A stretch of 48,106 nt of DNA from CAZPKH01 sp964407165 (GTDB taxonomy: Bacteria; Bacteroidota; Bacteroidia; Bacteroidales; Muribaculaceae), in assembly GCA_964407165.1 (NCBI GenBank), contig CAYOUJ010000014.1:1-48106 (forward strand), written 5' to 3'. The translations under genes and the position numbers were made by a program. The notes beneath the pieces were generated by a model. That model saw only the letters and a list, made by a program, of their open reading frames with translations. It had not been told where the DNA came from and made no database searches. Of this stretch, positions 1 to 8,965 are shown piece after piece. Numbering within the stretch: the stretch's first letter is position 1; every line of letters begins with the position of its first letter.

Positions 1-140
<140 letters not shown>

Positions 141-150
141 TAAACGAAAG

Positions 151-184
151 CCGTCCCCGCAGGCGCAGAGGCCGGCGGGGACGG
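151..184 (-). terminator. Hairpin terminator of the leftmost lipoprotein gene
   Basis: CCGTCCCCGC (151-160) pairs perfectly with GCGGGGACGG (175-184). Read on the minus strand, the hairpin is followed by a T-rich stretch (CTTTCGTTT), as expected about 100 nt after the stop of the gene ending at 280. Confidence 0.6.
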
Positions 185-279
185 GGGTATAAAGGACAAT
201 TACGTTGGGCGGAGGCCGTGACAAGACAAACTACACAGAAACTGCCCCGCCCCTCGGAATCATAGGAGCGCGATGAGCA

Positions 280-708
280 TCAGTAGGGGACGTAGGTGGT
301 GGGGACCTGGCTGTCCTTGATGCGTGTCCAGATCTCGGTATCGTCGAACTCGTCACCCTCGTCGTCGTACCACATCAGAGTCATCGTGTTATCCGACACA
401 GAGATGACCTTGTAAATATCGACGGTGCCGTCACTGTCGGTCGTGGTGAGGACGCCGGTGTCCTTGTTGTAGGTCCAGGTGCCGTCCCATATGTCCTCGT
501 AGGTGCCGAGGGTGAGGTTGACATCCGCGTAGGCCACGAACTTGCCGTTGCTCTTGAGCACGCACACGTCATCGTATTCCGTGTACCAGTTGCCGGCCAC
601 GCCGGTGGAGGATGACGGCTCGTCGTCATCGTCCCCGCAGGAGGTCAGGGCGACCGCCGGGAGGCAGACGAGCAGCGCCATCAGCCACCACTTAAAGACT
701 TTCTTCAT
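280..708 (-). CDS. Small lipoprotein, lipocalin-like
   Basis: A 142-residue protein with a lipoprotein signal: basic start (MKKVFKWW), a hydrophobic stretch, and a lipobox ending at the Cys of LTSCGDDDDE. The Asp/Glu-rich tail after the Cys is typical of exported Bacteroidetes lipoproteins. The mature part (about residues 40-130) has the GNW...DGTWTYN...GVLTTT pattern of the small lipocalin-like/DUF5004-type beta-barrel lipoproteins; this family call rests on pattern only. It follows a beta-barrel gene by 14 nt and is probably the last gene of the 2529-to-280 transcript. The partner or ligand is unknown. Confidence 0.75.
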   Translation of the reverse strand: MKKVFKWWLMALLVCLPAVALTSCGDDDDEPSSSTGVAGNWYTEYDDVCVLKSNGKFVAYADVNLTLGTYEDIWDGTWTYNKDTGVLTTTDSDGTVDIYKVISVSDNTMTLMWYDDEGDEFDDTEIWTRIKDSQVPTTYVPY

Positions 709-722
709 GATTGAGGGTGCCT

Positions 723-1463
723 TTAGAAGTTATAACCGAGGTTGATGCCGAGGTGGGAGGTGTTGAGCTTCTTGGCCAGGGAGATGAAGTCGATGCCGTA
801 CTCCAGGCCGACGTAGAACGCCTTGTAGTTGAGGCCGCAGCCTATCTGCCAGCCCATCTGGAAGCGCTTCCACTGGGCGTCCTTGCCGATGTAGTCCTTG
901 TCGAAGAGGCTGAAGGAGTCGTCGCCGTCATATAATTCATCGACAACTATATCCCAGGCGTCATCATATTTTCCGTCGTACGACATCTTTAGGTTGCCCA
1001 AGACATTGACCTTGAAGTTGATGCCGGTGTAGGGAACTACGGAGATACCGTCGCCGCAGGCGATGCGGTAGGCGACGTTGACGGGAACGGCCACTGACAT
1101 CTTGGTGTACTTGTATTTTAAGTCGCCGCCGTCACCGTCGAAGTTTTCGTAAGCGAGCACGTTGTGGAATCCCATGGTGACGTTGAGTCCGGCCTCGATG
1201 TAGAGGGGGCGGTCGGTGATGTTCCACCCGTGGACGTACTGTACGGACAACCCGTTGAACGTGGCGCCCTTGTCGCCATCCTCGTTGTATAGGGTGGAGC
1301 CGTTGCCGCCGAAGAAGTCGGCGTTGTAGCCGATGCTGATGCGGTTGTACGACTCGGGGACGTCAGCGGCCGACTTGGAGCCGCCGGCGCCGGAGAACTG
1401 TGCCTGTGCGGGGAGCGCCAGGGCTGCCATGGCGATGGCCAGGGCAAAAACAGACTTTTTCAT
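723..1463 (-). CDS. Outer-membrane beta-barrel protein (porin family)
   Basis: A 246-residue protein. The start is placed at the ATG giving MKKSVFALAIAMAALALPA, a clear signal peptide with an Ala-x-Ala cleavage region. An open frame continues 92 codons further upstream but is low-complexity shadow sequence overlapping the neighbouring gene. The mature part has alternating amphipathic strands (SIGYNADFFGG, YIEAGLNVTMGF, FYVGLEYGIDF) and ends in an aromatic-terminated strand (LGINLGYNF), the usual outer-membrane insertion signal. This fits the OMP_b-brl type of 8-stranded barrels. It lies between the PD40 gene (58 nt upstream) and the lipoprotein gene (14 nt downstream). Its cargo or role cannot be read from sequence. 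Confidence 0.85.
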   Translation of the reverse strand: MKKSVFALAIAMAALALPAQAQFSGAGGSKSAADVPESYNRISIGYNADFFGGNGSTLYNEDGDKGATFNGLSVQYVHGWNITDRPLYIEAGLNVTMGFHNVLAYENFDGDGGDLKYKYTKMSVAVPVNVAYRIACGDGISVVPYTGINFKVNVLGNLKMSYDGKYDDAWDIVVDELYDGDDSFSLFDKDYIGKDAQWKRFQMGWQIGCGLNYKAFYVGLEYGIDFISLAKKLNTSHLGINLGYNF

Positions 1464-1521
1464 GCTGTAGTGTTTGGTGTTAATGTTGGAAAAATATAAG
1501 TTGAAGGTCTCAATGTGTGTG

Positions 1522-2529
1522 TTATATGAAATTGACGGCGTTGAAGGGTATGCGCCACACGTTGGCGCGCCCCTCGGCGTTGCCGCGCTCAGAGATGAAG
1601 TAGATAAACTTGCCGTCGGGGCTCCAGACGGGGCTGAGGTCGTTGGCGGCGTGGAAAGTGAGCTGGCGCACGAGCGAGCCGTCGAGGCTGACGAGGTAGA
1701 TGTCAGTGTTGTGGTAATATTTGCGGCCCTTGTCGTCAAGGGGTATGGCGCTGCTCCCCGTGCACACTATCCAGCGGCCGTCGGGCGACAGGGCCGGAGT
1801 GGTGAAGCTGTGCTCGAGGTCGGAGATCACGCACTTCTCGGTGCCCTTGGCCGCGTCGAAGAGCCAGATCTCGCCGTTGCCCTCGCCGTTGATGCGGGTG
1901 CAGAGTATGGCGGTGGAGCCGTCGGCGAGCTTGACGATGGAAGGGTTGAGCCCGGAGGTGTAGCTCGAGAGCATCCCGTTGTCTACGGTGCAGCTCCAGA
2001 TGCTCGACCCCTGGTCTTCGGCGCGGGCGAAATAGATGGTCTTCTTGTCGGGGGAGAAGACCGGGGAATAGTCTTGTGCGCTGCTGGTTAGCTGACGGCA
2101 CACAAACCCGGTGTTTGCGTCGGTGACGAATATCTGGTAGCCGTTGCCGCGGTCTTCGCTGAAGGCTATCTCCTTGCCGTCCGGCGAATAGTTGAAGTCC
2201 ATCACCTTGCTGCGGTTGGTGCGCTGGGTGGCGCCCTGCACCTTCCCCACTTCCTTGATGAATATGTTCGACTTGCCGTCCCGGACAGAGAGGAAGGCGA
2301 TGTGCTTGCCGTCGGGCGAGAGGTTGATGATACGGTTGGTAAGCCACTCCACGCGGTTTGACCGGCGCTTGACAGAGGGCATGGCCACATAGTCGTTGGC
2401 CTGCGTCATGCAGGTGAACTCGATGCCGCGCTCTTCGGGCACGGAGATTACGGAATAGTCGACGTCGCCCGAGGCGAATGAAGCAAGTGTGAAAAGGGAG
2501 GCGCCGGCGAGGGTCAGCAGTCGTTTCAT
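1522..2529 (-). CDS. Secreted TolB-like PD40 beta-propeller protein
   Basis: A 335-residue protein. The chosen start, MKRLLTLAGASLFTLASFASG, gives a signal peptide; an ATG ten codons upstream would put a hydrophilic stretch in front of it. At least five WD40-like PD40 repeats are marked by SPDG/SPDK turns (NLSPDGKHIAF, NYSPDGKEIAF, VFSPDKKTIYF, ALSPDGRWIV, VWSPDGKFIYF). The fold is like the TolB C-terminal propeller, which works in periplasmic protein contacts, but the TolB N-terminal domain is absent. It is the first gene of a probable three-gene envelope operon and lies just downstream of structured RNA A. The molecular target is unknown. Confidence 0.8.
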   Translation of the reverse strand: MKRLLTLAGASLFTLASFASGDVDYSVISVPEERGIEFTCMTQANDYVAMPSVKRRSNRVEWLTNRIINLSPDGKHIAFLSVRDGKSNIFIKEVGKVQGATQRTNRSKVMDFNYSPDGKEIAFSEDRGNGYQIFVTDANTGFVCRQLTSSAQDYSPVFSPDKKTIYFARAEDQGSSIWSCTVDNGMLSSYTSGLNPSIVKLADGSTAILCTRINGEGNGEIWLFDAAKGTEKCVISDLEHSFTTPALSPDGRWIVCTGSSAIPLDDKGRKYYHNTDIYLVSLDGSLVRQLTFHAANDLSPVWSPDGKFIYFISERGNAEGRANVWRIPFNAVNFI

Positions 2530-2566
2530 TATGGGGTTTGTGTGCCGTTGTTTCCCCAAGTGTCGG

Positions 2567-2601
2567 CAAAAGTGATTGATTGTAAGAAAAAGACATACAA
2601 A
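2567..2601 (-). promoter_or_regulatory. Possible promoter of the PD40 gene
   Basis: Read on the minus strand, CACTTTTG (2567-2574) matches TAnnTTTG at all but one defined position. A TTTG lies 23 nt upstream at 2598-2601. The start codon would be about 30 nt downstream. The upstream box overlaps the U-tract that ends RNA A, so the gene may be transcribed apart from that RNA. Confidence 0.4.
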
Positions 2602-2922
2602 AAACGTGGGGAAACTTTCATCCTGCTTTTCCCACGCTTGAGGCCCTGAGACTGCCTTTGGTCGGGAAAAGCAGTCGGTCAGCCCACGTTAGATTATATA
2701 CGTGCGATGAGCCGTAGGTCTACGGCGCACAGCGGTCGATATAATCTGACCCGGGCGTCACCCGCTGCACTATCTTCCGACCGGTTTGAAGTTTCTCAGG
2801 TTTCAAGCGAAGAAGACAGCGTTTGGATAAACGCCTTTTAATATGTCTGTTGTCCCTCCCGTGCCCGCAGGGGCTGACCCGGAGGGGCTATCGCGGGCCG
2901 CACGCTTGCGGCGCCGATAGCA
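2597..2922 (-). ncRNA. Structured RNA, copy A (about 326 nt, unassigned family)
   Basis: A minus-strand RNA bounded by a promoter (2928-2957) and a closing helix plus U-tract (2597-2610). Helices seen, in plus coordinates: 2888-2893/2915-2920 at the 5' end; 2854-2859/2881-2886 (CCCTCC/GGAGGG); 2819-2824/2829-2834 with a 4-nt loop; an AT-rich hairpin 2691-2699/2739-2747; an 11-bp hairpin 2623-2633/2664-2674; a long-range GTCGG/CCGAC pairing 2674-2678/2777-2781; and a closing helix 2603-2610/2683-2690. All recur in copy B at 27812-28166, with different bases in most. No reading frame with protein character runs through it. It lacks the signature sequences of RNase P, tmRNA, 6S, SRP and cobalamin-riboswitch RNA. 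It may belong to a described Bacteroidales ncRNA family; I could not test that. The promoter and RNA strand agree with both flanking gene clusters. Confidence 0.75.
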
Positions 2923-2927
2923 CGGTG

Positions 2928-2957
2928 CAAATATAGTAATAATTTGCCATCCGCCAA
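2928..2957 (-). promoter_or_regulatory. Promoter of structured RNA A
   Basis: Minus strand: TATATTTG (2928-2935) matches TAnnTTTG exactly. A TTGG (2954-2957) lies 18 nt upstream, the same spacing as at copy B. The first helix of the RNA begins about 8 nt after the box. Confidence 0.7.
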
Positions 2958-2997
2958 GCATCCCCGGCAAATTTTTGCAAAAAAAGCATCTTTGGAA

Positions 2998-3253
2998 GCG
3001 ACGCGCCCTCGCGTCGCGCTCCCCGCCTTGGCCGCCAGCCCTGCCGACGTGGGGCGGGTAGACACGCCTGACGTCGCGACGCGAGGGCGCGTCGCGCTCC
3101 CCGCCTTGGCCGCCAGCCCTGCCGACGTGGGGCGGGTAGACACGCCTGATGTCGCGACGCGAGGGCGCGCCCCGCATCCCCGCCTTGGCCGCCAGCCCTG
3201 CCGACGTGGGGCGGGTAGACACGCCTGACGTCGCGACGCGAGGGCGCGTCGCG
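2998..3253. repeat. Three tandem 78-79 nt repeats on a REP-like palindrome
   Basis: The unit contains an 8-bp perfect inverted repeat with a 4-nt loop, GCGACGCG-CCCT-CGCGTCGC, seen at 2998-3017 and, in the opposite orientation, at 3076-3095 and near 3234-3253; the one near 3155 is imperfect. Palindromes are separated by a conserved spacer containing CCCCGCCTTGGCC (starting at 3021, 3099 and 3178). The array lies 10 nt after the ABC-F stop and before RNA A. A further copy of the palindrome is at 30247-30266. It resembles REP/BIME-type intergenic elements rather than CRISPR, since the spacers are near-identical. Confidence 0.85.
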
Positions 3254-3265
3254 TCCAAGTGAGGT

Positions 3266-5245
<1,980 letters not shown>

Positions 5246-5305
5246 GACTGGTCTATCGGTGTGGTCTCACGAAGAAACAAAAGAAATGTAGCTATTTACC
5301 GAATT

Positions 5306-5320
5306 GCCCCGTTGGGGCAT
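5306..5320. other. Small GC hairpin between two minus-strand genes
   Basis: TGCCCC (5306-5311) and GGGGCA (5315-5320) form a hairpin with a T-run on the plus side only. The flanking sequences (CACGAAGAAACAAAAGAAA before, TTTCTTTCATTTC after) resemble spacers at 23680 and 34987, suggesting a dispersed intergenic motif rather than a proven terminator. Confidence 0.35.
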
Positions 5321-5354
5321 TTTCGTTATGGTTTTCTTTCATTTCTTTCTTTTC

Positions 5355-5900
5355 TTAGTGGGAGGGGGGCAGCAGGCCGTTCATCATGGCGAAGACGGCC
5401 AGGCCCTGCGACGAGCGTATGCCCAGTTTGGCGGTGATGTTCTTGCGGTGCGAGAGCACGGTGTTGAAGCTGATGTTGAGCGCCGACGCTATCTCCTTGT
5501 TAATGTGCCCCGCGGCTACCAGGCGCAGCACCTCCACCTCGCGGGCGGTGAGGAGGGCGAGGCGGTCGGCAGGCGACGCCGGCGCGTCGGGCATGGCGGT
5601 GAGTATGCGGCCGATGGTCTCGGCGATGCGGTTCTCGTCGTCGGTTGGGTTGATGGTGGGGAAGGTGTGGCGCTCGGCGGCGGGGGCCGTGGAGAGCACG
5701 ATGGTGCGACGTCCGCGGGGCATGAAGAACTCCGGGGCGGCCACAATGACGTCAGGGGTGACGATATATAGATGTGCCTCGGTGAGCTCGCTCCCGGGCA
5801 GGGCGATGGCGCACTCCACGCCGAAGTATTCGGTGAGGATGCTGCGCAGGCCTATTGCGCGGAGGGTGTCGGTGTCGACGATCAGGGCTCGCTTGGGCAT
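5355..5900 (-). CDS. LuxR-type DNA-binding response regulator with a degenerate receiver
   Basis: A 181-residue protein starting at ATG (MPKRALIVDTDTLR). Residues about 1-115 have the length of a receiver domain with the early acidic residue (VDTD). The expected phosphoacceptor Asp at the end of strand 3 is not obvious (HLYIVTPDVIVAAPEFF). Residues about 118-180 are a clear LuxR/GerE helix-turn-helix (LTAREVEVLRLVAAGHINKEIA ... NTVLSHRKNITAKLGI, with the usual residues). No histidine kinase is adjacent, so it is an orphan regulator here. It may be controlled by means other than phosphorylation; that is inference. Heptamer-like repeats fill the spacer upstream of its start. Confidence 0.85.
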   Translation of the reverse strand: MPKRALIVDTDTLRAIGLRSILTEYFGVECAIALPGSELTEAHLYIVTPDVIVAAPEFFMPRGRRTIVLSTAPAAERHTFPTINPTDDENRIAETIGRILTAMPDAPASPADRLALLTAREVEVLRLVAAGHINKEIASALNISFNTVLSHRKNITAKLGIRSSQGLAVFAMMNGLLPPSH

Positions 5901-5903
5901 CAA

Positions 5904-5937
5904 ATAACTTATAACTTATAACTTATAACTTATAACT
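5904..5937. repeat. Tandem heptamer array, unit ATAACTT
   Basis: Nearly five head-to-tail copies of ATAACTT directly upstream of the LuxR regulator start. The same unit occurs at 8281-8318, 29891-29920, 30053-30080 and 37706-37735. Confidence 0.9.
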
Positions 5938-5955
5938 GTCAGAGGAGGTATTGGC

Positions 5956-6007
5956 TAATCACTTATCACTAATCACTAATCACTAATCACTAATCACTAA
6001 TCACTTA
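5956..6007. repeat. Tandem heptamer array, unit AATCACT
   Basis: About seven copies of AATCACT, slightly degenerate at the ends. The last bases overlap the stop codon of the downstream minus-strand gene ending at 6005. Confidence 0.9.
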
Positions 6008-6556
6008 CTTGTGGTGGGTGTAGATGTATGAGCTCTCGGTGATGACTATGTCGACGCCCACGTCGTGCGGCTCGGCGTCGATGCTGTCGACCATCTGGAA
6101 GTTGTAGGCCACGCCCACCTTCGTCGCACGGCAGTCGCCCAGCATCCGGTCGTAGTAGCCCTTTCCTCGGCCCACGCGGTTGCCCTGCGGGTCGTATGCG
6201 ACAGCGGGGACCACTACCATGTCGATGTCGTCGATGGGCACCATGTCCTCCCCCGTCGGCTCCTCGATCTGAAAGGCGCCGAGGCGCAGGCGAGATTGGT
6301 CGTAGGGGAGGATGTCGAGGTTGACCCCGTTGACCCGCGGCAGGAAGAAGCGCTTGCGCGTGTGCCACTTGTCGAGGAAGGCGCGCGTCGAGAGCTCGTC
6401 GGGCAGGGAGTGATACATGAGCACCGTGTCGGCGAGCATGAAGGCGGCCGTGCGCTCGAGCATGGCGAAGACGCGGTCGGCGGCCGAGGTGCGCTCGGCG
6501 TCGGTGAGCAGGCTCTTCTGGGCCTTGATCTTGCGGCGTATGTCCTCTTTTTTCAT
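6005..6556 (-). CDS. 5-formyltetrahydrofolate cyclo-ligase
   Basis: A 183-residue cytoplasmic enzyme that converts 5-formyl-THF to 5,10-methenyl-THF with ATP, returning the folate reserve to one-carbon metabolism. The family landmarks are present: an N-terminal basic helix (MKKEDIRRKIKAQKSLL), VLMYHSLPDELSTRAF, and the C-terminal nucleotide-binding motif GRGKGYYDRML. The length is normal for the family (about 180-200). It is separated from S41 protease and regulator genes by repeat arrays, so co-transcription is uncertain. folD, another folate enzyme, lies at 30350. Confidence 0.93.
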   Translation of the reverse strand: MKKEDIRRKIKAQKSLLTDAERTSAADRVFAMLERTAAFMLADTVLMYHSLPDELSTRAFLDKWHTRKRFFLPRVNGVNLDILPYDQSRLRLGAFQIEEPTGEDMVPIDDIDMVVVPAVAYDPQGNRVGRGKGYYDRMLGDCRATKVGVAYNFQMVDSIDAEPHDVGVDIVITESSYIYTHHK

Positions 6557-6564
6557 CGCGGGTA

Positions 6565-6605
6565 AGGAGTTTAGATGTTTAGGAGTTTAGGAGTTTAGGG
6601 GTTTA
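6565..6605. repeat. Tandem 8-nt array, unit AGGAGTTT
   Basis: About five imperfect copies of TTTAGGAG just upstream of the 5-formyl-THF cyclo-ligase gene. Confidence 0.8.
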
Positions 6606-6641
6606 ACTGCTCTTGCCAGACTCTTACTCACTACTCACTAA

Positions 6642-8279
6642 TTACCTGTTTTGCAGGGCGCGGACGGCGGCGCGCACCATCGGGTCGGTAAGGTTGTCTA
6701 CCTGGTAGTAGCCTTCGATGCCCAGGGCGTTGCGCGCTATCAGTGCCTTTAATTGATTAACGATTACGTCGCGCGAAATGTTTATGTAATACCACCGCTG
6801 GGCCACGCCCCCCTCCTTCTCGGCATACTCCGCGAAGAGCTGCAGCAGCGTGCCGTCGTCGGGCAGACGCACCATCAGCGTGGACACATCCTCGGCCGAG
6901 GAGAGCAGCTCGCGGTTCTGGTCGAAGTAGTCAAACGAGAATCGCTGGAGCAGGCCGGCGTTGAGCACCGACATATAATAAGATGTGTAGCCGGTGGTGT
7001 CGTTGGGCACGAACACGTCGGGCATGATGCCGCCGCCGCCGTAGACGGGACGACCACCGGCGGTGTGGAATGTCTGGCTCTTGTCGAGCTTGACGGAGTC
7101 GGCGCTGTAAAGCTCGCCGCGGTCATAGCGGTCGAGGAAGTCGTGCTGGTAGTCCGACTGGTCGCCGCGGGTGTACGGCTTCTGTATGCAGCGTCCGGAG
7201 GGGGTGTAGTAGCGAGCGACGGTGATGCGTATGGCGCTGCTGTCGGGGAGCACTTCCTGGCGCTGCACGAGGCCCTTGCCGAAGGAGCGGCGGCCGACGA
7301 TGGTGCCGCGGTCGTTGTCCTGCATGGCGCCGGCGAAGATCTCGGAGGCACTGGCGGAGTATTCGTCGATGATTACCGCCAGGCCATATTCCTGGAAACG
7401 GCCGCCGGCGGCGTCGGCGTTGAACTCGGATACACTTCCCGGGTCACGGCCTCGCGTCGACACTATGGGGGAGCCGGTGGGGAGGAACTGGTTTGCCATC
7501 TCCACGGCCATCTCCATGTATCCGCCGCCGTTGCCGCGCAGGTCGACGATGAAGCTGTAGGCGCCGGCGTCCATAAGCTTGTAGAGGCCCTGGAAGAACT
7601 CCGTGCCGGTGTTTCGGCTAAACTTGTTGACCTTGATGTATCCGACAGTGTCATTTATCATGTAGCATGCGTCGATGCTGGTGACGGGTATCTCGCCGCG
7701 GGTGATGGCGTATTCGATGAGCTGCGGCGACGAGCCGCGCTTGATGCCGACCTTCACCTTCGTCCCCTCCGGGCCGCGCAGGCGGGTGATCACCTTCTCG
7801 TTGCTCCACCCCTGGCCGGCGGCCACGGAGTCGTCGATGGTCACTATCCGGTCGCCCGGCATGATGCCCACGTCCTCCGACGGACCGCCGGAGATTACCT
7901 CGAGCACGTTGATGGTGTCGGTGAGCATGTTGAATGATATGCCGATGCCGCTGAACGACCCCTCCAGCTCGTCGTTGACGGCGCGGAAGTCTTTGGCTGG
8001 GATGTATGTGGAGTGCGGGTCGAGGCCCTGGAGCAGGTCGGGGAGCATGGTCTCGAGCAGGGAGTCGACGTCGATGGCGTCGACGTACTCGCTGCCGATG
8101 TAGTCGAGGATCATGTCGAGCTTGCTGGAGGCGTCAATCTCCTGCACGCCGTCGGCGTGGGAGGTGAAGCTGCCGGCGGAGCCTTTTGAGAATCCCGTGC
8201 GGCCGATCCAGACGCCGAGTATCAGGGCGACGGCCACGAGCACGGGCGTCCACGTGCGTATGTCTTTGAGTTTGTCCAA
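6642..8279 (-). CDS. S41 family C-terminal processing peptidase (CtpA/Prc type)
   Basis: A 545-residue periplasmic serine protease. One N-terminal membrane segment (about residues 12-28, VLVAVALILGVWIG) anchors it. A PDZ domain (about 85-175; ISGGPSEDVGIMPGDRIVTID) binds substrate C-termini. The S41 catalytic core holds YSASASEIFAGAMQD with the predicted nucleophile Ser310 and FGKGLVQ with the predicted general base Lys335, the normal 25-residue spacing. The only possible start before the membrane segment is TTG at 8279, because an in-frame TAA lies four codons upstream inside an ATAACTT array. The 5' leader is therefore made entirely of repeat. The C-terminal part after the core is a family extension of unknown role. 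Confidence 0.93.
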   Translation of the reverse strand: MDKLKDIRTWTPVLVAVALILGVWIGRTGFSKGSAGSFTSHADGVQEIDASSKLDMILDYIGSEYVDAIDVDSLLETMLPDLLQGLDPHSTYIPAKDFRAVNDELEGSFSGIGISFNMLTDTINVLEVISGGPSEDVGIMPGDRIVTIDDSVAAGQGWSNEKVITRLRGPEGTKVKVGIKRGSSPQLIEYAITRGEIPVTSIDACYMINDTVGYIKVNKFSRNTGTEFFQGLYKLMDAGAYSFIVDLRGNGGGYMEMAVEMANQFLPTGSPIVSTRGRDPGSVSEFNADAAGGRFQEYGLAVIIDEYSASASEIFAGAMQDNDRGTIVGRRSFGKGLVQRQEVLPDSSAIRITVARYYTPSGRCIQKPYTRGDQSDYQHDFLDRYDRGELYSADSVKLDKSQTFHTAGGRPVYGGGGIMPDVFVPNDTTGYTSYYMSVLNAGLLQRFSFDYFDQNRELLSSAEDVSTLMVRLPDDGTLLQLFAEYAEKEGGVAQRWYYINISRDVIVNQLKALIARNALGIEGYYQVDNLTDPMVRAAVRALQNR

Positions 8280-8280
8280 T

Positions 8281-8354
8281 TTAACTTATAACTTATAACT
8301 TATAACTTATAACTTATACCTGTTCGTAGTTCGTAGTTCGTAGTTCGTAGTTCG
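8281..8354. repeat. Two adjacent heptamer arrays filling the S41/dCMP deaminase spacer
   Basis: 8281-8318 is ATAACTT repeated about five times. 8322-8354 is GTTCGTA repeated about 4.5 times. Together they make up the whole intergenic space, from the start codon of one gene to the stop codon of the next. Confidence 0.9.
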
Positions 8355-8792
8355 CTATTCGCTGAGGTCGGGGATGTGGACGGTCTCGATGCCGGCGCGG
8401 CGGAGCAAGTCGAGGCCGTCGGTGATGCGGTATTCCTCGTTGTAGACCACCCGCCGGATCCCCGCCTGGATGATGAGCTTCGAGCACTCCACGCAGGGCG
8501 AGGCGGTGACATAGAGCGTGGCCCCGTCGGAGGAGTTGTTTGACCGCGCAACCTTTGTGATGGCGTTGGCCTCGGCGTGGAGCACGTAAGGCTTGGTCAC
8601 CCCCGCCTCGTCCTCGCACACGTTCTCAAAGCCCGAGGGGGTGCCGTTGAAGCCGTCGGAGATGATCATCGGCCCCTTGACTATCAGCGCTCCCACTTGC
8701 CGGCGGCGGCAGTAGGAATTCTCCGCCCAGATGGCGGCCATGCGCAGGTAGCGGCGGTCGAGTTGGTGCTGCTTAAGGTTGTTGTCTTCCAT
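8355..8792 (-). CDS. dCMP deaminase (cytidine/deoxycytidylate deaminase family)
   Basis: A 145-residue enzyme that deaminates dCMP to dUMP for thymidylate synthesis. The zinc-binding motifs are intact: HAEANAI (His and catalytic Glu) and PCVEC (two Cys). The N-terminal YLRMAAIWAENSYC is typical of ComEB-like dCMP deaminases. ATG at 8792 (MEDNNLKQHQ) is chosen over a TTG six codons upstream because it sits at the normal distance from the promoter box at 8815-8822. Confidence 0.92.
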   Translation of the reverse strand: MEDNNLKQHQLDRRYLRMAAIWAENSYCRRRQVGALIVKGPMIISDGFNGTPSGFENVCEDEAGVTKPYVLHAEANAITKVARSNNSSDGATLYVTASPCVECSKLIIQAGIRRVVYNEEYRITDGLDLLRRAGIETVHIPDLSE

Positions 8793-8814
8793 ATAAGCGC
8801 TGTTTTTCAACCTG

Positions 8815-8849
8815 CAAAATTACGCAAAATTATCGAAACCATGACCAAA
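8815..8849 (-). promoter_or_regulatory. Promoter of the dCMP deaminase gene
   Basis: Minus strand TAATTTTG (8815-8822) with TTTG at 8846-8849 (23-nt spacing). A second TAATTTTG lies at 8825-8832 with its own TTTG at 8856-8859, so there may be two tandem start sites. Confidence 0.5.
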
Positions 8850-8965
8850 TTGCCACAAATTAACGCAAAACTCGATATTCAGTCGATTATCGGTCGACAG
8901 ACAAACTAATCGGGGGAGCGCCGCGTTATATATATAATGTGGAACCCAAAAAACCTGATATACCC

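Noticed and set aside
723..1739. A longer version of the beta-barrel gene starting at 1739
   Set aside because: The extra 92 codons are low-complexity and overlap the PD40 gene; the internal ATG at 1463 gives a proper signal peptide.
2819..2843. A plus-strand terminator (GCGTTT hairpin then CTTTTA) suggesting a plus-strand RNA
   Set aside because: The promoter, U-tract and copy B all show the RNA is on the minus strand; this hairpin is an internal helix with an equivalent in copy B.
2597..2922. RNase P, tmRNA, 6S, SRP RNA or cobalamin riboswitch
   Set aside because: None of the diagnostic core sequences is present, the shape (several separate helices) does not fit 6S, and two copies within 26 kb are unlike single-copy RNase P or tmRNA.
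2998..3253. CRISPR array
   Set aside because: The 'spacers' are near-identical, units are 78-79 nt, and no cas gene is present.
2803..3258. A 151-codon frame over the 78-nt tandem repeat and part of RNA A
   Set aside because: Its translation is just the repeat read three times followed by structured-RNA sequence; no start signal or family match.
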